Program-made: the position numbers and the translations under genes
Shown here: piece by piece, positions 1-8,350 of the stretch
Layout of the letters: each line of letters begins with the position of its first letter
How positions within the stretch are numbered: position 1 is the first letter of the stretch
From: Croceibacterium_B sp963783195
GTDB taxonomy: Bacteria > Pseudomonadota > Alphaproteobacteria > Sphingomonadales > Sphingomonadaceae
NCBI GenBank assembly: GCA_963783195.1
Contig: CAWAMV010000004.1
Location: forward strand, 1,736,001 to 1,800,000
Direction of reading: 5' to 3'
Length of the DNA: 64,000 nucleotides
The notes under the pieces: generated by a model
What the model was told of the DNA's origin: nothing
Seen by the model: only the letters and a program-made list of their open reading frames with translations
The model's database searches: none

Positions 1-66
1 GAATACTTCGCCCCCCTCAAGGCCTGGCTCGACGAGCAGAACAAGGGCAAGCCGCAAGGGTGGTAA
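1..66 (+). CDS. C-terminal end of an M2-family (ACE-like) dipeptidyl carboxypeptidase, partial
   Basis: The window opens inside a plus-strand gene; 21 codons remain before a TAA stop. The tail reads YFAPLKAWLDEQNKGKPQGW. It has the PL..WL..QN....GW pattern at the end of angiotensin-converting-enzyme-like M2 peptidases, which are periplasmic zinc dipeptidases in sphingomonads. The HExxH active site lies outside the window, so the call rests on the tail alone. The gene converges on the minus-strand PilZ gene. Confidence 0.6.
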   Translation, partial: EYFAPLKAWLDEQNKGKPQGW

Positions 67-107
67 CGCGCCGGCAGGGTCAAGTCCGACCTGCCTGATC
101 GGCTGGG

Positions 108-512
108 TCAGGCCTCGGTTTCGCCCGAGGCCGCCAGCCGGAAGCGGTTGCGCCGGGCGCCCATCTGGATCTTGCCCATCGTGGCCGCAGGCTCCGGCGG
201 CTTCCACTGCTCGACGACTTCACCCACGAGCTCACGCGGCAGCGGCTTGTCGAAAGAAAGGCCGCACATGTCTTTTTTCGACCACACCACGCGGCACATG
301 AATTCCCGGCCGTCCCAGTCGATCATCGCCATCACTCCGGGGCGAGGCAGGAGCTCGACGCTGCGGAAACACGCGCCCCCGGTCGAGATGTCGGACAGCT
401 CGCCGGGAATGCGCGCGTAGGGGGTGCAGAGGATGGCCGGGCATTCGAGTTCGAGACGTTCCGAATCGCGCCGTTCAACGGGGTCCGAACTGTGAAGCGA
501 CCGCATGACCAT
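108..512 (-). CDS. Stand-alone PilZ domain protein (c-di-GMP receptor)
   Basis: This 134-residue protein consists of little more than one PilZ domain. The two c-di-GMP-binding signatures are visible: RxxxR in RDSER (about residues 15-19) and D/NxSxxG in DISTGG (about 41-46). PilZ proteins bind cyclic di-GMP and pass the signal to a partner, often in motility or exopolysaccharide control; the partner cannot be told from the sequence. A Met two codons in (506) is an equally good start. Neighbours (M2 peptidase, AMP nucleosidase) look functionally unrelated. Related PilZ domains occur at 29163-29492 and at the C-termini of both GGDEF-EAL proteins at 12.3-17.4 kb. Confidence 0.88.
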   Translation of the reverse strand: MVMRSLHSSDPVERRDSERLELECPAILCTPYARIPGELSDISTGGACFRSVELLPRPGVMAMIDWDGREFMCRVVWSKKDMCGLSFDKPLPRELVGEVVEQWKPPEPAATMGKIQMGARRNRFRLAASGETEA

Positions 513-597
513 GCTGCCAGCTTTCGCCCGGGTCGGTTAGTTTCCGGTAAACGCTGATCGTTTTCCCTGTCGGGTTCACGAACCTGTGTGCGGTGCT

Positions 598-2034
598 CTA
601 CCTGAAAGGCGGCTCCTTGAAGGCGCGCAGCTTGCGGCTGTGCAGCCGCGGGCCTTCGTCGCGCAGGCGTTCACATGCCCGGATGCCCATCATCAGGTGT
701 GCGGCGATGGCCTCCTCGTAGAACTTGTTCGCCTGTCCCGGCAGCTTGATTTCACCATGGAGTGGCTTGTCGGAAACGCACAGCAATGTGCCGTAAGGGA
801 CGCGGAAGCGATAGCCCTGCGCGGCGACGGTGGCGCTCTCCATCTCGATACCGACGGCGCGGCTCTGGCTCAGGCGCCGGGCTGTCAGGGTATAGCGTAG
901 TTCCCAGTTGCGGTCGTCCGTGGTGACGACCGTGCCGGTGCGCATGCGCTGCTTCAGGTCGGCGCCCTGCGCCCCGCTGACCTCTTCCGCCGCGCCGTAA
1001 AGCGCCTGCTGAACCTCCGCGATGGCGGGAAGGGGGATTTCCGGCGGCAGGACATCGTCGAGCACGTGATCGTCGCGCAGATACGCGTGGGCGAGCACGA
1101 AATCACCGATCTTCTGACTGGGGCGCAGGCCGCCACAGTGACCGATCATCAGCCATGCCTCGGGCCGCAGCACGGCGAGGTGATCGGTGATCGTCTTGGC
1201 GTTGGACGGCCCGACGCCGATGTTGACCAGCGTGATGCCGAGGCCGTTTTCGGACTTGAGGTGATAGGCTGGCATCTGGTGCCGTCGCCAGGTCGTCTCG
1301 TTGAGCTGCTTGTGCGCGCCCTTCGTTTTCGTGGTCAGCGAGAGGCCGCCCGCGCCGGTCAGGGAGGTGTAGGTTCCCTCGCCGATCTGCTCGCCCGCCC
1401 AGTCGACGAACTCGTCGATGTAGCGGTGGTAGTTGGTCAGCAGCACGAATCGCTGGAAGTCACGCGGCGCGGTGCCCGTGTAGTGGGCGAGACGAGCGAG
1501 GCTGAAATCGGTCCGCAGCGCATCGAACAGGCTCAGCGGCAGTGGATCGTCGGGGTGTAGATCGAGAATCGAGTCCGCCAGTTCGTCGCCGATCAGTGCC
1601 AGTTCGGTGGTGGGAAAGAACCGCGCCAGTTCGTTGGGGCTGATGCCGACCATGTCCGCCCCGTGCGTACCATCGAGCACGTAGGGGAAGGGGATCTCCT
1701 GGTTGGAGCGGCCGGTCTCGATCTCGATTTCAAAGTCTTCGAGCAGGAGGTCGAGCTGCTCCGTCAGGTAGCCTTCGAAGTGCTCCGGCCGCGTGACCGT
1801 GGTGACGTAAGTGCCCGGTTCGTGCAGGCGGCCAAAGGCGCGGGTCCGGTCGCTTGTCCTGGCGCCGCCGAAATAGCGCACGCGCAGCTCGGGGTAGCAA
1901 TACGACCCATCGCTGCGGCGTTCGGGCGGGGGCGGGGTGCCGTTCTTTGCGTAGGCGACGATGTCGGCGCGCAGGCGCTCGACGGCGGCATCGTAGATGG
2001 CGGCCAGCTGGGCAATGACTGTCTTGGAATCCAT
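598..2034 (-). CDS. amn: AMP nucleosidase
   Basis: About 478 residues. The protein matches AMP nucleosidase, which hydrolyses AMP to adenine and ribose 5-phosphate in purine salvage. An N-terminal AMN domain is followed by a phosphorylase-like catalytic half with the GVGPSNAKT and MIGHCGGLRPS segments and a C-terminal GIEMESATVAAQGYR stretch typical of the nucleoside phosphorylase/nucleosidase fold. The frame is open upstream to 2112, but the Met at 2034 starts the family N-terminus (MDSKTVIAQLAAIYDA), and the upstream residues look like leader sequence next to the rplI terminator. It is transcribed in the same direction as the ribosomal operon but is probably a separate unit because a hairpin intervenes. 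Confidence 0.92.
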   Translation of the reverse strand: MDSKTVIAQLAAIYDAAVERLRADIVAYAKNGTPPPPERRSDGSYCYPELRVRYFGGARTSDRTRAFGRLHEPGTYVTTVTRPEHFEGYLTEQLDLLLEDFEIEIETGRSNQEIPFPYVLDGTHGADMVGISPNELARFFPTTELALIGDELADSILDLHPDDPLPLSLFDALRTDFSLARLAHYTGTAPRDFQRFVLLTNYHRYIDEFVDWAGEQIGEGTYTSLTGAGGLSLTTKTKGAHKQLNETTWRRHQMPAYHLKSENGLGITLVNIGVGPSNAKTITDHLAVLRPEAWLMIGHCGGLRPSQKIGDFVLAHAYLRDDHVLDDVLPPEIPLPAIAEVQQALYGAAEEVSGAQGADLKQRMRTGTVVTTDDRNWELRYTLTARRLSQSRAVGIEMESATVAAQGYRFRVPYGTLLCVSDKPLHGEIKLPGQANKFYEEAIAAHLMMGIRACERLRDEGPRLHSRKLRAFKEPPFR

Positions 2035-2098
2035 GAGAGCCGTTAGCGCCAGTTTCGTTACAAGGCAAAGGCCGTCCGGCCCGGCGCCAGGAGGATAC

Positions 2099-2129
2099 AA
2101 GAAGGGCGCCACCCTCGCGGACGGCGCCC
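2099..2129 (-). terminator. Rho-independent terminator after rplI
   Basis: Read on the minus strand, a 7-bp GGGCGCC/GGCGCCC stem (2123-2129 with 2104-2110) encloses a 12-nt loop and is followed by the T-rich run TTCTTGT. It lies 25 nt past the rplI stop and upstream of amn, so it should end the rpsF-rpsR-rplI transcript. Confidence 0.7.
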
Positions 2130-2153
2130 CTGTTGTTTGTCAGTTCGAAGCGA

Positions 2154-2777
2154 TCAGGCTTCGGTTTCGTCCGCGGCAGGCTCTTCTTCCGTCCGTTCGA
2201 GCATGTCGGCGGGAATCTCGCCGGGCTCGAGGGTCGGGTCGACCGTCTCGGTGAAGCCGCCGGTGTCGGCGTGCTCTTCCTCGAAGGCCTGGGCCATCAC
2301 GTCGACGCCCTGGCGCTGCAGTTCGGCTTCGTCGTCCGAGCGGGCGACGTTGGCCTTCACCGTTACGCGCACCTCGGGGTGAAGCTGGACGGTGACGTCA
2401 TGCATGCCGATCGTCTTGATGGGGTGGCCCATCACAACCTGCTTCTTGTCGATGTCGTAGCCCTGCTCGACGAGGGCAATGGCGATGTCGCGCACATTGA
2501 CCGAGCCGTAGAGCTGGCCGGAGTTCGACGAGGCGCGGATCAGCACGACCTCGGCTCCGTCGACCTTCTCGCCGGCCGTTTCGGCCTCCGAGCGACGCTC
2601 GGCGTTTTCCTTTTCCAGACGGTCACGGTTCGCCTCGAACACCTGCTTGTTCGCATCGTTGGCGCGCAGCGCCTTCTTCTGCGGGAGCAGGTAGTTGCGG
2701 GCGTAGCCGTCCTTCACGGAAACGACGTCGCCGATGGTGCCCAGGTTCTCGATGCGTTCGAGAAGAATGATGTCCAT
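2154..2777 (-). CDS. rplI: 50S ribosomal protein L9
   Basis: The 207-residue protein starts MDIILLERIENLGTIGD and contains the L9 signature (GDVVSVKDGYARNYLLPQ..A), so it is the large-subunit protein that binds 23S rRNA near the L1 stalk. The conserved N-domain, central helix and C-domain fill about 150 residues. The remaining roughly 55 residues form an acidic Glu/Asp-rich tail, which makes it longer than the usual 148-150 residue L9; such tails are frequent in sphingomonads. A good SD (AGGGAGGAAAG) precedes the ATG. It is the last gene of rpsF-rpsR-rplI, 13 nt after rpsR, and is followed by a terminator. Confidence 0.98.
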   Translation of the reverse strand: MDIILLERIENLGTIGDVVSVKDGYARNYLLPQKKALRANDANKQVFEANRDRLEKENAERRSEAETAGEKVDGAEVVLIRASSNSGQLYGSVNVRDIAIALVEQGYDIDKKQVVMGHPIKTIGMHDVTVQLHPEVRVTVKANVARSDDEAELQRQGVDVMAQAFEEEHADTGGFTETVDPTLEPGEIPADMLERTEEEPAADETEA

Positions 2778-2790
2778 GATCTTTCCTCCC

Positions 2791-3015
2791 TTACTTCACG
2801 ATGTAGGGCAGCAGGCCCAGGTGACGGGCGCGCTTGATCGCCTTGGCCAGCTCGCGCTGCTTCTTGGCGGAAACGGCGGTGATGCGGCTTGGCACGATCT
2901 TGCCACGCTCGGACATGAAGCCCTGCAGCAGGCGCACGTCCTTGTAGTCGATCTGCGGAGCGTCCTTGGCCGAAAACGGGCAGGACTTGCGGCGGCGGAA
3001 AAACGGACGGGCCAT
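2791..3015 (-). CDS. rpsR: 30S ribosomal protein S18
   Basis: The 74-residue small-subunit protein has the S18 core, including the IDYKDVRLLQGFMSERGKI segment and the RITAVSAKKQRELAKAIKRAR RNA-binding helix region. S18 forms a dimer with S6 on the platform of the 30S subunit. Its ATG overlaps the rpsF stop codon (ATGA, 3013-3017), indicating translational coupling. The N-terminus carries an Arg/Lys-rich stretch and one Cys, usual for proteobacterial S18. Confidence 0.98.
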   Translation of the reverse strand: MARPFFRRRKSCPFSAKDAPQIDYKDVRLLQGFMSERGKIVPSRITAVSAKKQRELAKAIKRARHLGLLPYIVK

Positions 3016-3377
3016 CAGTCTTCTCCCCGCTCCGAACGGCGACGCTTGTCGCGCTCGTTCTTGCGCATCATGACCGAAGGACCGGTCTCGTGGTCTTCCA
3101 CGGCGATCGTCAGCCAGCGGATGATGTCTTCGTTGATGCGGTTCTGCCGCTCGAGCTCGGCAACCACGGCGCCCGGACCCTCGATGTTGAGCATCACGAA
3201 GTGGGCCTTGCGGTTGCGGTCGATCTTGTAGGCGAGGTTCTTGAGGCCCCAGGTCTCCGTCTTGGTGACCTTGCCTTCGAGACCTTCGACGATTTCGGTA
3301 GCTGACGCGGCCAGTGCGTCGACCTGAGCCTGGCTCAGATCCTGGCGCGCGAGGAAGACGTGCTCGTAGAGAGCCAT
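3015..3377 (-). CDS. rpsF: 30S ribosomal protein S6
   Basis: The 120-residue protein starts MALYEHVFLARQDLSQAQ and has the S6 fold signatures (KTETWGLKNLAYKI and GHFVMLNIEGPG-like HFVMLNIEGPG). It is the first gene of the ribosomal operon and pairs with S18. The C-terminus (KNERDKRRRSERGED) is the charged disordered tail of alphaproteobacterial S6. An SD-like AAAGGAACGAAGGG precedes the start. The 213-nt gap to the plus-strand DUF3237 gene must hold the operon promoter; no clear -35/-10 pair could be picked out. Confidence 0.98.
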   Translation of the reverse strand: MALYEHVFLARQDLSQAQVDALAASATEIVEGLEGKVTKTETWGLKNLAYKIDRNRKAHFVMLNIEGPGAVVAELERQNRINEDIIRWLTIAVEDHETGPSVMMRKNERDKRRRSERGED

Positions 3378-3590
3378 CCCTTCGTTCCTTTCACTTCAAT
3401 GCCGATCGCTGGCTGATCCGTCCGGATGACGGGGCCCCTCCGGCTTTCTTGGGGTTTCCCCGAGGCCAGGGGCCGAAGGGAAGGCGGGCACATACAGGTT
3501 CTGGCCGCCATTGCAAGGCAAGAGGGCGCATTGACGCGGCGGCCGGTCCGCCCCAGCATTTGCAATTCGTACACGAGGGAAGGGGATTCG

Positions 3591-4100
3591 ATGAAGGGAG
3601 CAATTGTGGCGGCGATCATGTTGGCCTGCGCGGGGCCCGCGGCTGGGCAGGGCGCCCCACCGGCGGACGAGCCCGGGCTCGAGTTGCTCTACCGGTCGGT
3701 CGTGAAGCTCAGTCCGGCGGTGCAGGTCGGCAAGACTTCGCGCGGGGAACGGCGCTTCATTCCGATCGTGGGGGGCACGTTCGAGGGGCCGAAGATCAAG
3801 GGCGAGATCCTGCCGATGGGCTGGGACTGGCAACTCGACCGGCCAGATGGCTGCACGGAGCTCAAGGCCGATTACTTCATCAAGACCGAGGACGGGGTGA
3901 TCATCAACGTGGTCAACACCGGGGTGCTCTGCCGTCCCGAGCCGGGCGGGGCGCCCGTTCCGAACCGTACCAGCCCGGTTTTCGAGGCCCCGATCGGCAA
4001 ATACGACTGGCTCAACAAGGGCGCCTACATCGGCACGCTCGGGATCGATCCGGGCATCAAGGAACCTGCCGTGGTGATCACCATTTACAAGGCCAACTGA
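3591..4100 (+). CDS. Secreted DUF3237 domain protein
   Basis: 169 residues. Residues 1-20 form a signal peptide (MKGAIVAAIMLACAGPAAGQ), so export to the periplasm is expected. The mature part has the DUF3237 pattern: RRFIPIVGGTFEGPKIKGEILP, then W-W-LDRPDG, then tyrosine/acidic strands and a C-terminal AYIGTLGIDPG. DUF3237 forms a beta-barrel of unknown function. The frame is open further upstream, but the Met at 3591, preceded by GAGGGAAGGGGATTCG, begins the signal peptide. The gene stands between divergent rpsF and DUF808, 43 nt before the latter. Confidence 0.75.
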   Translation: MKGAIVAAIMLACAGPAAGQGAPPADEPGLELLYRSVVKLSPAVQVGKTSRGERRFIPIVGGTFEGPKIKGEILPMGWDWQLDRPDGCTELKADYFIKTEDGVIINVVNTGVLCRPEPGGAPVPNRTSPVFEAPIGKYDWLNKGAYIGTLGIDPGIKEPAVVITIYKAN

Positions 4101-4143
4101 CGCCGTCATCGGCTGCGTCTTTTCGACAAGCAGGACAGGACCG

Positions 4144-5088
4144 ATGCCCGGCGGATTGATGGCTCTTCTCGACGACGTCGCCGTCATCGCGCGCGCGGCG
4201 GCGGCTTCGGTCGACGACGTCGGCGTGGCGGCGAGCCGGGCCGGGACCAAGGCGGCAGGCGTCGTGATCGACGACGCGGCCGTCACACCCAATTACGTCA
4301 CCGGCTTCACGCCCGACCGCGAATTGCCGATCATCGCCAAGATCACAAAGGGCAGCCTGAAGAACAAGCTGGTCATCCTCCTGCCCGCAGCCCTGCTGCT
4401 GAGCGCCTTCCTGCCCTGGGCGATTACCCCGATCCTGATGGCCGGCGGGCTCTATCTCTCGTACGAAGGGGCGGAGAAGGTCATCGAGAAACTGGGCGGC
4501 AAAAAGCACGGCGAAACGCTCGAGGACCCGATCGACGACCCCGCCGCGTTCGAGAAGGACCGCGTGGCCGGGGCTATCCGCACCGACTTGATCCTTTCAG
4601 CCGAGATCATGGCCATCACGCTTGCCAGCGTAGCGGAGGAGAGCCTGGTCAACCGCGCGATCGTGCTCGCACTCGTGGGCGCGCTGATCACCTTCGCGGT
4701 GTATGGCGCGGTCGCGCTGATCGTGAAGATGGACGACATCGGCCTCCATCTCGCCCAGCGCCGGTCGAGCGGAGTCAGGAAGTTCGGCACCTGGCTGGTG
4801 CACGCCATGCCAAAGGTGCTGACGCTGCTCTCCTTCGTCGGCACGATCGCCATGCTGTGGGTCGGCGGGGGTATCGTGCTGCACGGGCTGGAGGAACTCG
4901 GTGCCCGCGGGCCGGCGAATGTCGTCCATCATGCCGAGGAAGCGGTCGCGCACGCGGCCGGCGCGCTGGCGGGCGTGGCGGGATGGACGACCTATGCAGC
5001 GCTATCCGCCGTGTTCGGCCTGGTGCTGGGTGCGCTGGTCGTGTTCTTGCTGCACAAGGTGCTGCGCATCGGCAGCAAGGACCACTAG
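4144..5088 (+). CDS. DUF808 (YedI-like) inner-membrane protein
   Basis: 314 residues. The N-terminus (LLDDVAVIARAAAASVDDVG) and the VTGFTPDRELPIIAKITKGSLKNK region match the DUF808/YedI family, which are multi-pass inner-membrane proteins of unknown function. Hydrophobic segments lie at about residues 75-105, 150-195, 225-250 and 275-305. The start at 4144 keeps the short Gly-containing leader seen in YedI. The stop overlaps the convergent Mur ligase stop by 4 nt, so transcription of the two genes converges without a spacer. Confidence 0.85.
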   Translation: MPGGLMALLDDVAVIARAAAASVDDVGVAASRAGTKAAGVVIDDAAVTPNYVTGFTPDRELPIIAKITKGSLKNKLVILLPAALLLSAFLPWAITPILMAGGLYLSYEGAEKVIEKLGGKKHGETLEDPIDDPAAFEKDRVAGAIRTDLILSAEIMAITLASVAEESLVNRAIVLALVGALITFAVYGAVALIVKMDDIGLHLAQRRSSGVRKFGTWLVHAMPKVLTLLSFVGTIAMLWVGGGIVLHGLEELGARGPANVVHHAEEAVAHAAGALAGVAGWTTYAALSAVFGLVLGALVVFLLHKVLRIGSKDH

Positions 5089-6506
5089 GGCAAGCGGTCG
5101 AGCAGGTCCTTCGCGAAGACGGTGAGCGTATCGTCTCTCGCCCCCATCACCACCACCCGGTCGCCGGGCCGCGCAAGTTCGACGATCCGGTCGGCCACGT
5201 CCGCGCGTTCCGGCACATATTCCGCGCTGCCGCCTGCCGCCTCGACAAGGCTGACGATTCGCTCGCTCCCTTCGCTGCGGTCCACGGTGCCGCCGAAGTA
5301 CACCGGGTCGCACAGGATGGTGAGATCGTCGGCGTCCAGTTCGGTCGCGAACGTCCGGGCCAGTTCGTGGCCCATCTGCCGCAGCGGTCCGTATCCGTGG
5401 GGCTGGAAGAACGCGATCACGCGGCCAGGCCGGGCCTTGAGAGTACGCAAGGTGGCGCGGCACTTTTCGGGGTTGTGGCCGAAGTCGTCGATGACCGTCA
5501 CGCCGGAAGGGCTCGTGCCGATCCGGTCGAACCTGCGGCCGAGCCCGGCGAAAGTCCTCAGCGCCAGGCACGCATCGTGCGGAGAGACGCCGGCCGCGAC
5601 CGCGCCGGCGACCGCTGCCAGAGCATTCGACAGGTTGTGCCGGCCCGGCATGGTCAGGCTGAGCGGATGAATCCGATCGTCGTCCTCGCGGTCGACCATG
5701 ACCGCGCGAATGCCCTCGGCGGTATCTTCGATTGTTTCCTGAAGGATGCCGAAACGCGCATCCGGATGGTCGATGGCGAAAGATACCACGTTGTCCAGGT
5801 TGCGGGTCAGGAGGCGGGCTTCCTCGTTGTCGAAGTTGACCGCCCGAGACCGCGCGGCCTTGAGGAAGTCGCCGAACAGGACGCGCAGTTCTGCCATGCT
5901 CTTGTGATCGAGGCTCACATTGAGCAGCACCGCCACCTCGGGCCGGTAGAGCGCAATCGACCCGTCGCTTTCGTCCACTTCGGACACGAACACGTCGCCG
6001 CGGCCGACCACGGCGCTGGCGAAGGGCGTTTGCTCGGAGACGAAGTTCTTCATCACCGCCCCGTTCATGATTGTCGGCGCGCGGCCGCTGTCATGCATGA
6101 TCCAGCCGAGCATCCCGGTTACGGTCGACTTGCCGCTCGTGCCCCCCACGGCGATGCCGCACGCCGCCGCGTTGAACAGTTGCGATAGGAGTTCCGCGCG
6201 GGTCAGCCGCGTACACCCCAGGTCCCTTGCGCGGGCGACCTCGGGCACGGTATCCTCGATCGCTGCCGAGGCGACGAGCACCTGCTCGCCCGAAGTGATC
6301 CCGCTCCCGTCTTGCGGGAAGAGAGTGCAGCCCTGCGCTTCCAGCCAGGCGAACTTTTCCGGTGTGCGACCTTGCTCGCGGCTCCGGTCCGAGCCGGCGA
6401 CTTCGGCTCCCAGGCCGCGCGCGATCATGGCCAGCGGCAGCATGCCGGAACCGCCGATGCCGCAGAAGAACAGGGGACGCGAAAGGATGCCGGGGGTATC
6501 GCTCAT
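5085..6506 (-). CDS. Mur ligase family protein (MurC/Mpl-like)
   Basis: 473 residues with three Mur-ligase domains: an N-terminal Rossmann part with FFCGIGGSGMLPLAMIARG, the ATP P-loop GGTSGKSTVTG (about residue 115), the HxxN-type PGRHNLSNALAA motif and the C-domain VIDDFGHNPEK. Such enzymes ligate L-Ala (MurC) or a recycled tripeptide (Mpl) to UDP-MurNAc. It sits alone, not in a dcw cluster, and is divergent (54 nt) from an LD-carboxypeptidase that makes free or UDP-linked tripeptide. That favours an Mpl-like recycling role, but the P-loop has Ser where Mpl and MurC usually have His, so substrate is uncertain. The frame stays open upstream, but the Met at 6506 begins the conserved N-terminus. 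Confidence 0.8.
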   Translation of the reverse strand: MSDTPGILSRPLFFCGIGGSGMLPLAMIARGLGAEVAGSDRSREQGRTPEKFAWLEAQGCTLFPQDGSGITSGEQVLVASAAIEDTVPEVARARDLGCTRLTRAELLSQLFNAAACGIAVGGTSGKSTVTGMLGWIMHDSGRAPTIMNGAVMKNFVSEQTPFASAVVGRGDVFVSEVDESDGSIALYRPEVAVLLNVSLDHKSMAELRVLFGDFLKAARSRAVNFDNEEARLLTRNLDNVVSFAIDHPDARFGILQETIEDTAEGIRAVMVDREDDDRIHPLSLTMPGRHNLSNALAAVAGAVAAGVSPHDACLALRTFAGLGRRFDRIGTSPSGVTVIDDFGHNPEKCRATLRTLKARPGRVIAFFQPHGYGPLRQMGHELARTFATELDADDLTILCDPVYFGGTVDRSEGSERIVSLVEAAGGSAEYVPERADVADRIVELARPGDRVVVMGARDDTLTVFAKDLLDRLP

Positions 6507-6560
6507 GCCCGCGTCGCTAAGCGGTTGTCGCCCGGGCTGCAAGGCAGCTAGAAGTCCGCC

Positions 6561-7370
6561 ATGCCTCGCATTGCCATCTGCGCACCCGCCGGACCGCTCG
6601 CCCTCGAGGCGGCCGGCAAGGTCGACGCGATCGCGCAGGAGTTTCCCTCGCTCGAGCTGCGCTTTCACGATCAGTGTTTCATGGAGCAGGGGCATTTCGC
6701 CGGCTCGGAAGCTGCCCGCCTCGCCGCCTTTCTCGACTGCGCCAACGACCCGCGCAACGACGCGGTATGGTTCGCCCGCGGCGGTTACGGCTCGGCGCAG
6801 ATCCTCGCTGCCGCGCGCAGCCAGCTCAGCGCTGCGGCGAACGATAAGACCTATCTGGGCTATTCCGACATGGGATACCTGCTCGGAATGCTCTATCGCG
6901 AAGGGATCGGCCGGCCGGTTCACGGCCCCATGGTCACCGATGTGCTGCGCGATGGGGGGGATGACACGGTCCGCCGGGCCCTGGCCTTCCTGGCCGGCGA
7001 CAGCGCGGGCCTGGAGCCCTCACGCGATGATCGGCCGACGGTGGCCTTCAACCTCATGACGCTGGCAATGCTCATTGGCACCGAATTCCTGCCCGACCTT
7101 TCGGGCCACGTCGTCATGGTCGAGGAAATTTCGGAGCATCTCTATTCGGTCGACCGGTTGTTCTTTCATGTCATCAATGCGCTTGGTGGCAAGATCGCCG
7201 GACTCAGGCTGGGCGCGGTGACCGACATTCCCGAAAACGATCGCCCGTTCGGCTCGACCGAAGAAGAAATCGCCGAGAGATGGTGCGCCCGGGCGCAGAT
7301 TCCCTACCTCGGCCGGGCCATGATCGGCCACACGGCGGACAACAGGATCGTGCCCTTCGGCCTTGCCTGA
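6561..7370 (+). CDS. ldcA: LD-carboxypeptidase (S66 family)
   Basis: 269 residues of an S66 muramoyltetrapeptide carboxypeptidase, which removes the terminal D-Ala from tetrapeptides during murein recycling in the cytoplasm. The catalytic Ser is in YLGYSDMGYL (about residue 97), the Glu in VEEISEHLYSVDR (about 187) and the His in MIGHTADN (about 257); the GGYG motif of the family is at WFARGGYGS. It has no signal peptide. It is divergent from the Mur ligase across 54 nt, so both promoters must be packed there. It ends 42 nt before fabD, which has its own strong SD. Confidence 0.9.
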   Translation: MPRIAICAPAGPLALEAAGKVDAIAQEFPSLELRFHDQCFMEQGHFAGSEAARLAAFLDCANDPRNDAVWFARGGYGSAQILAAARSQLSAAANDKTYLGYSDMGYLLGMLYREGIGRPVHGPMVTDVLRDGGDDTVRRALAFLAGDSAGLEPSRDDRPTVAFNLMTLAMLIGTEFLPDLSGHVVMVEEISEHLYSVDRLFFHVINALGGKIAGLRLGAVTDIPENDRPFGSTEEEIAERWCARAQIPYLGRAMIGHTADNRIVPFGLA

Positions 7371-7412
7371 CAGTGGTTCCCTTCCTAACCGCCCGGGCAT
7401 GAGGAGATATCG

Positions 7413-8348
7413 ATGAGAGCATTCCTGTTTCCCGGCCAGGGCAGCCAGAAGGTCGGCATGGGCGCCGAACTGGCCGACACCAGCAGCGCGGCGCGCGAGG
7501 TTTTCGAAGAGGTCGACGAGGCGCTGGGGCAGAAACTGTCGGCGATCATGCGCAACGGGCCCGAAGACCAGCTGATGCTGACCGAAAACGCACAGCCGGC
7601 AATCATGGCCAACGCCATCGCAACGCTGCGCGTGCTTGAGCGCGACTTCGGCGTGCGCCTGGCCGACAAGGGCGACTGTGTCGCCGGGCACAGCCTGGGC
7701 GAATACACCGCACTGGCCGCCGCGGGCGCATTCTCGCTGGCCGACACCGCGCGCCTGCTCAAGTTGCGGGGCCAGGCCATGCAGGCGGCAGTGCCGGTTG
7801 GCGTGGGGGCGATGTGCGCCCTGCTTGGCGCGGATATCGAAAAGGCCACTGCGCTCGCCGAAGCGGCTGCAGAGGGCGAGGTGTGCGAAGTCGCCAACGA
7901 CAACGATCCCGGCCAGGTCGTCCTCTCCGGCCATCGCAGCGCGATCGAACGCGCGATCGCGCTCGCGAAGGAGCACGGCATCAAGCGCGGCGTCCTGCTG
8001 CCCGTATCTGCCCCGTTTCACTGCTCGCTGATGCAGCCGGCCGCCGAGGCGATGGACGAGGCGCTGGGCAAGACGCCGCCGGGCGCGTTTCGACTGCCGC
8101 TTTACGCCAACGTGACCGCGGCCGAGGTTACCGATCCGGCGACCGAGCGCGACCTGCTGGTCCGGCAGGTCACCGGACGGGTCCGCTGGCGCGAGAGCGT
8201 CATCGCCATGAAGGCGGCCGGGGTCGACCAGTTCGTCGAACTCGGCGGGAAGGTCGTCGGCCCGATGGTCGGCCGCACCGTGGATGACGTGACAGTGACC
8301 AGCGTGTCGACGATGGCCGACATCGAAGCGCTGGCGAAGGAGATTTGA
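7413..8348 (+). CDS. fabD: Malonyl-CoA:ACP transacylase
   Basis: 311 residues. It transfers malonyl from CoA to acyl carrier protein to start fatty acid elongation. The family motifs are present: the N-terminal FPGQGSQ, the nucleophile GHSLGEYTAL (about residue 93), the catalytic His in SAPFHCSLM (about 203) and a C-terminal GGKVVGPM. A strong SD (GAGGAG) precedes the ATG. The stop is 2 nt from the fabG ATG, so the two are co-transcribed and probably translationally coupled. Confidence 0.97.
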   Translation: MRAFLFPGQGSQKVGMGAELADTSSAAREVFEEVDEALGQKLSAIMRNGPEDQLMLTENAQPAIMANAIATLRVLERDFGVRLADKGDCVAGHSLGEYTALAAAGAFSLADTARLLKLRGQAMQAAVPVGVGAMCALLGADIEKATALAEAAAEGEVCEVANDNDPGQVVLSGHRSAIERAIALAKEHGIKRGVLLPVSAPFHCSLMQPAAEAMDEALGKTPPGAFRLPLYANVTAAEVTDPATERDLLVRQVTGRVRWRESVIAMKAAGVDQFVELGGKVVGPMVGRTVDDVTVTSVSTMADIEALAKEI

Positions 8349-8350
8349 CG

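Noticed and set aside
4857..6188. 443-residue plus-strand frame opposite the Mur ligase
   Set aside because: No start context or motif; the minus strand has a complete Mur ligase.
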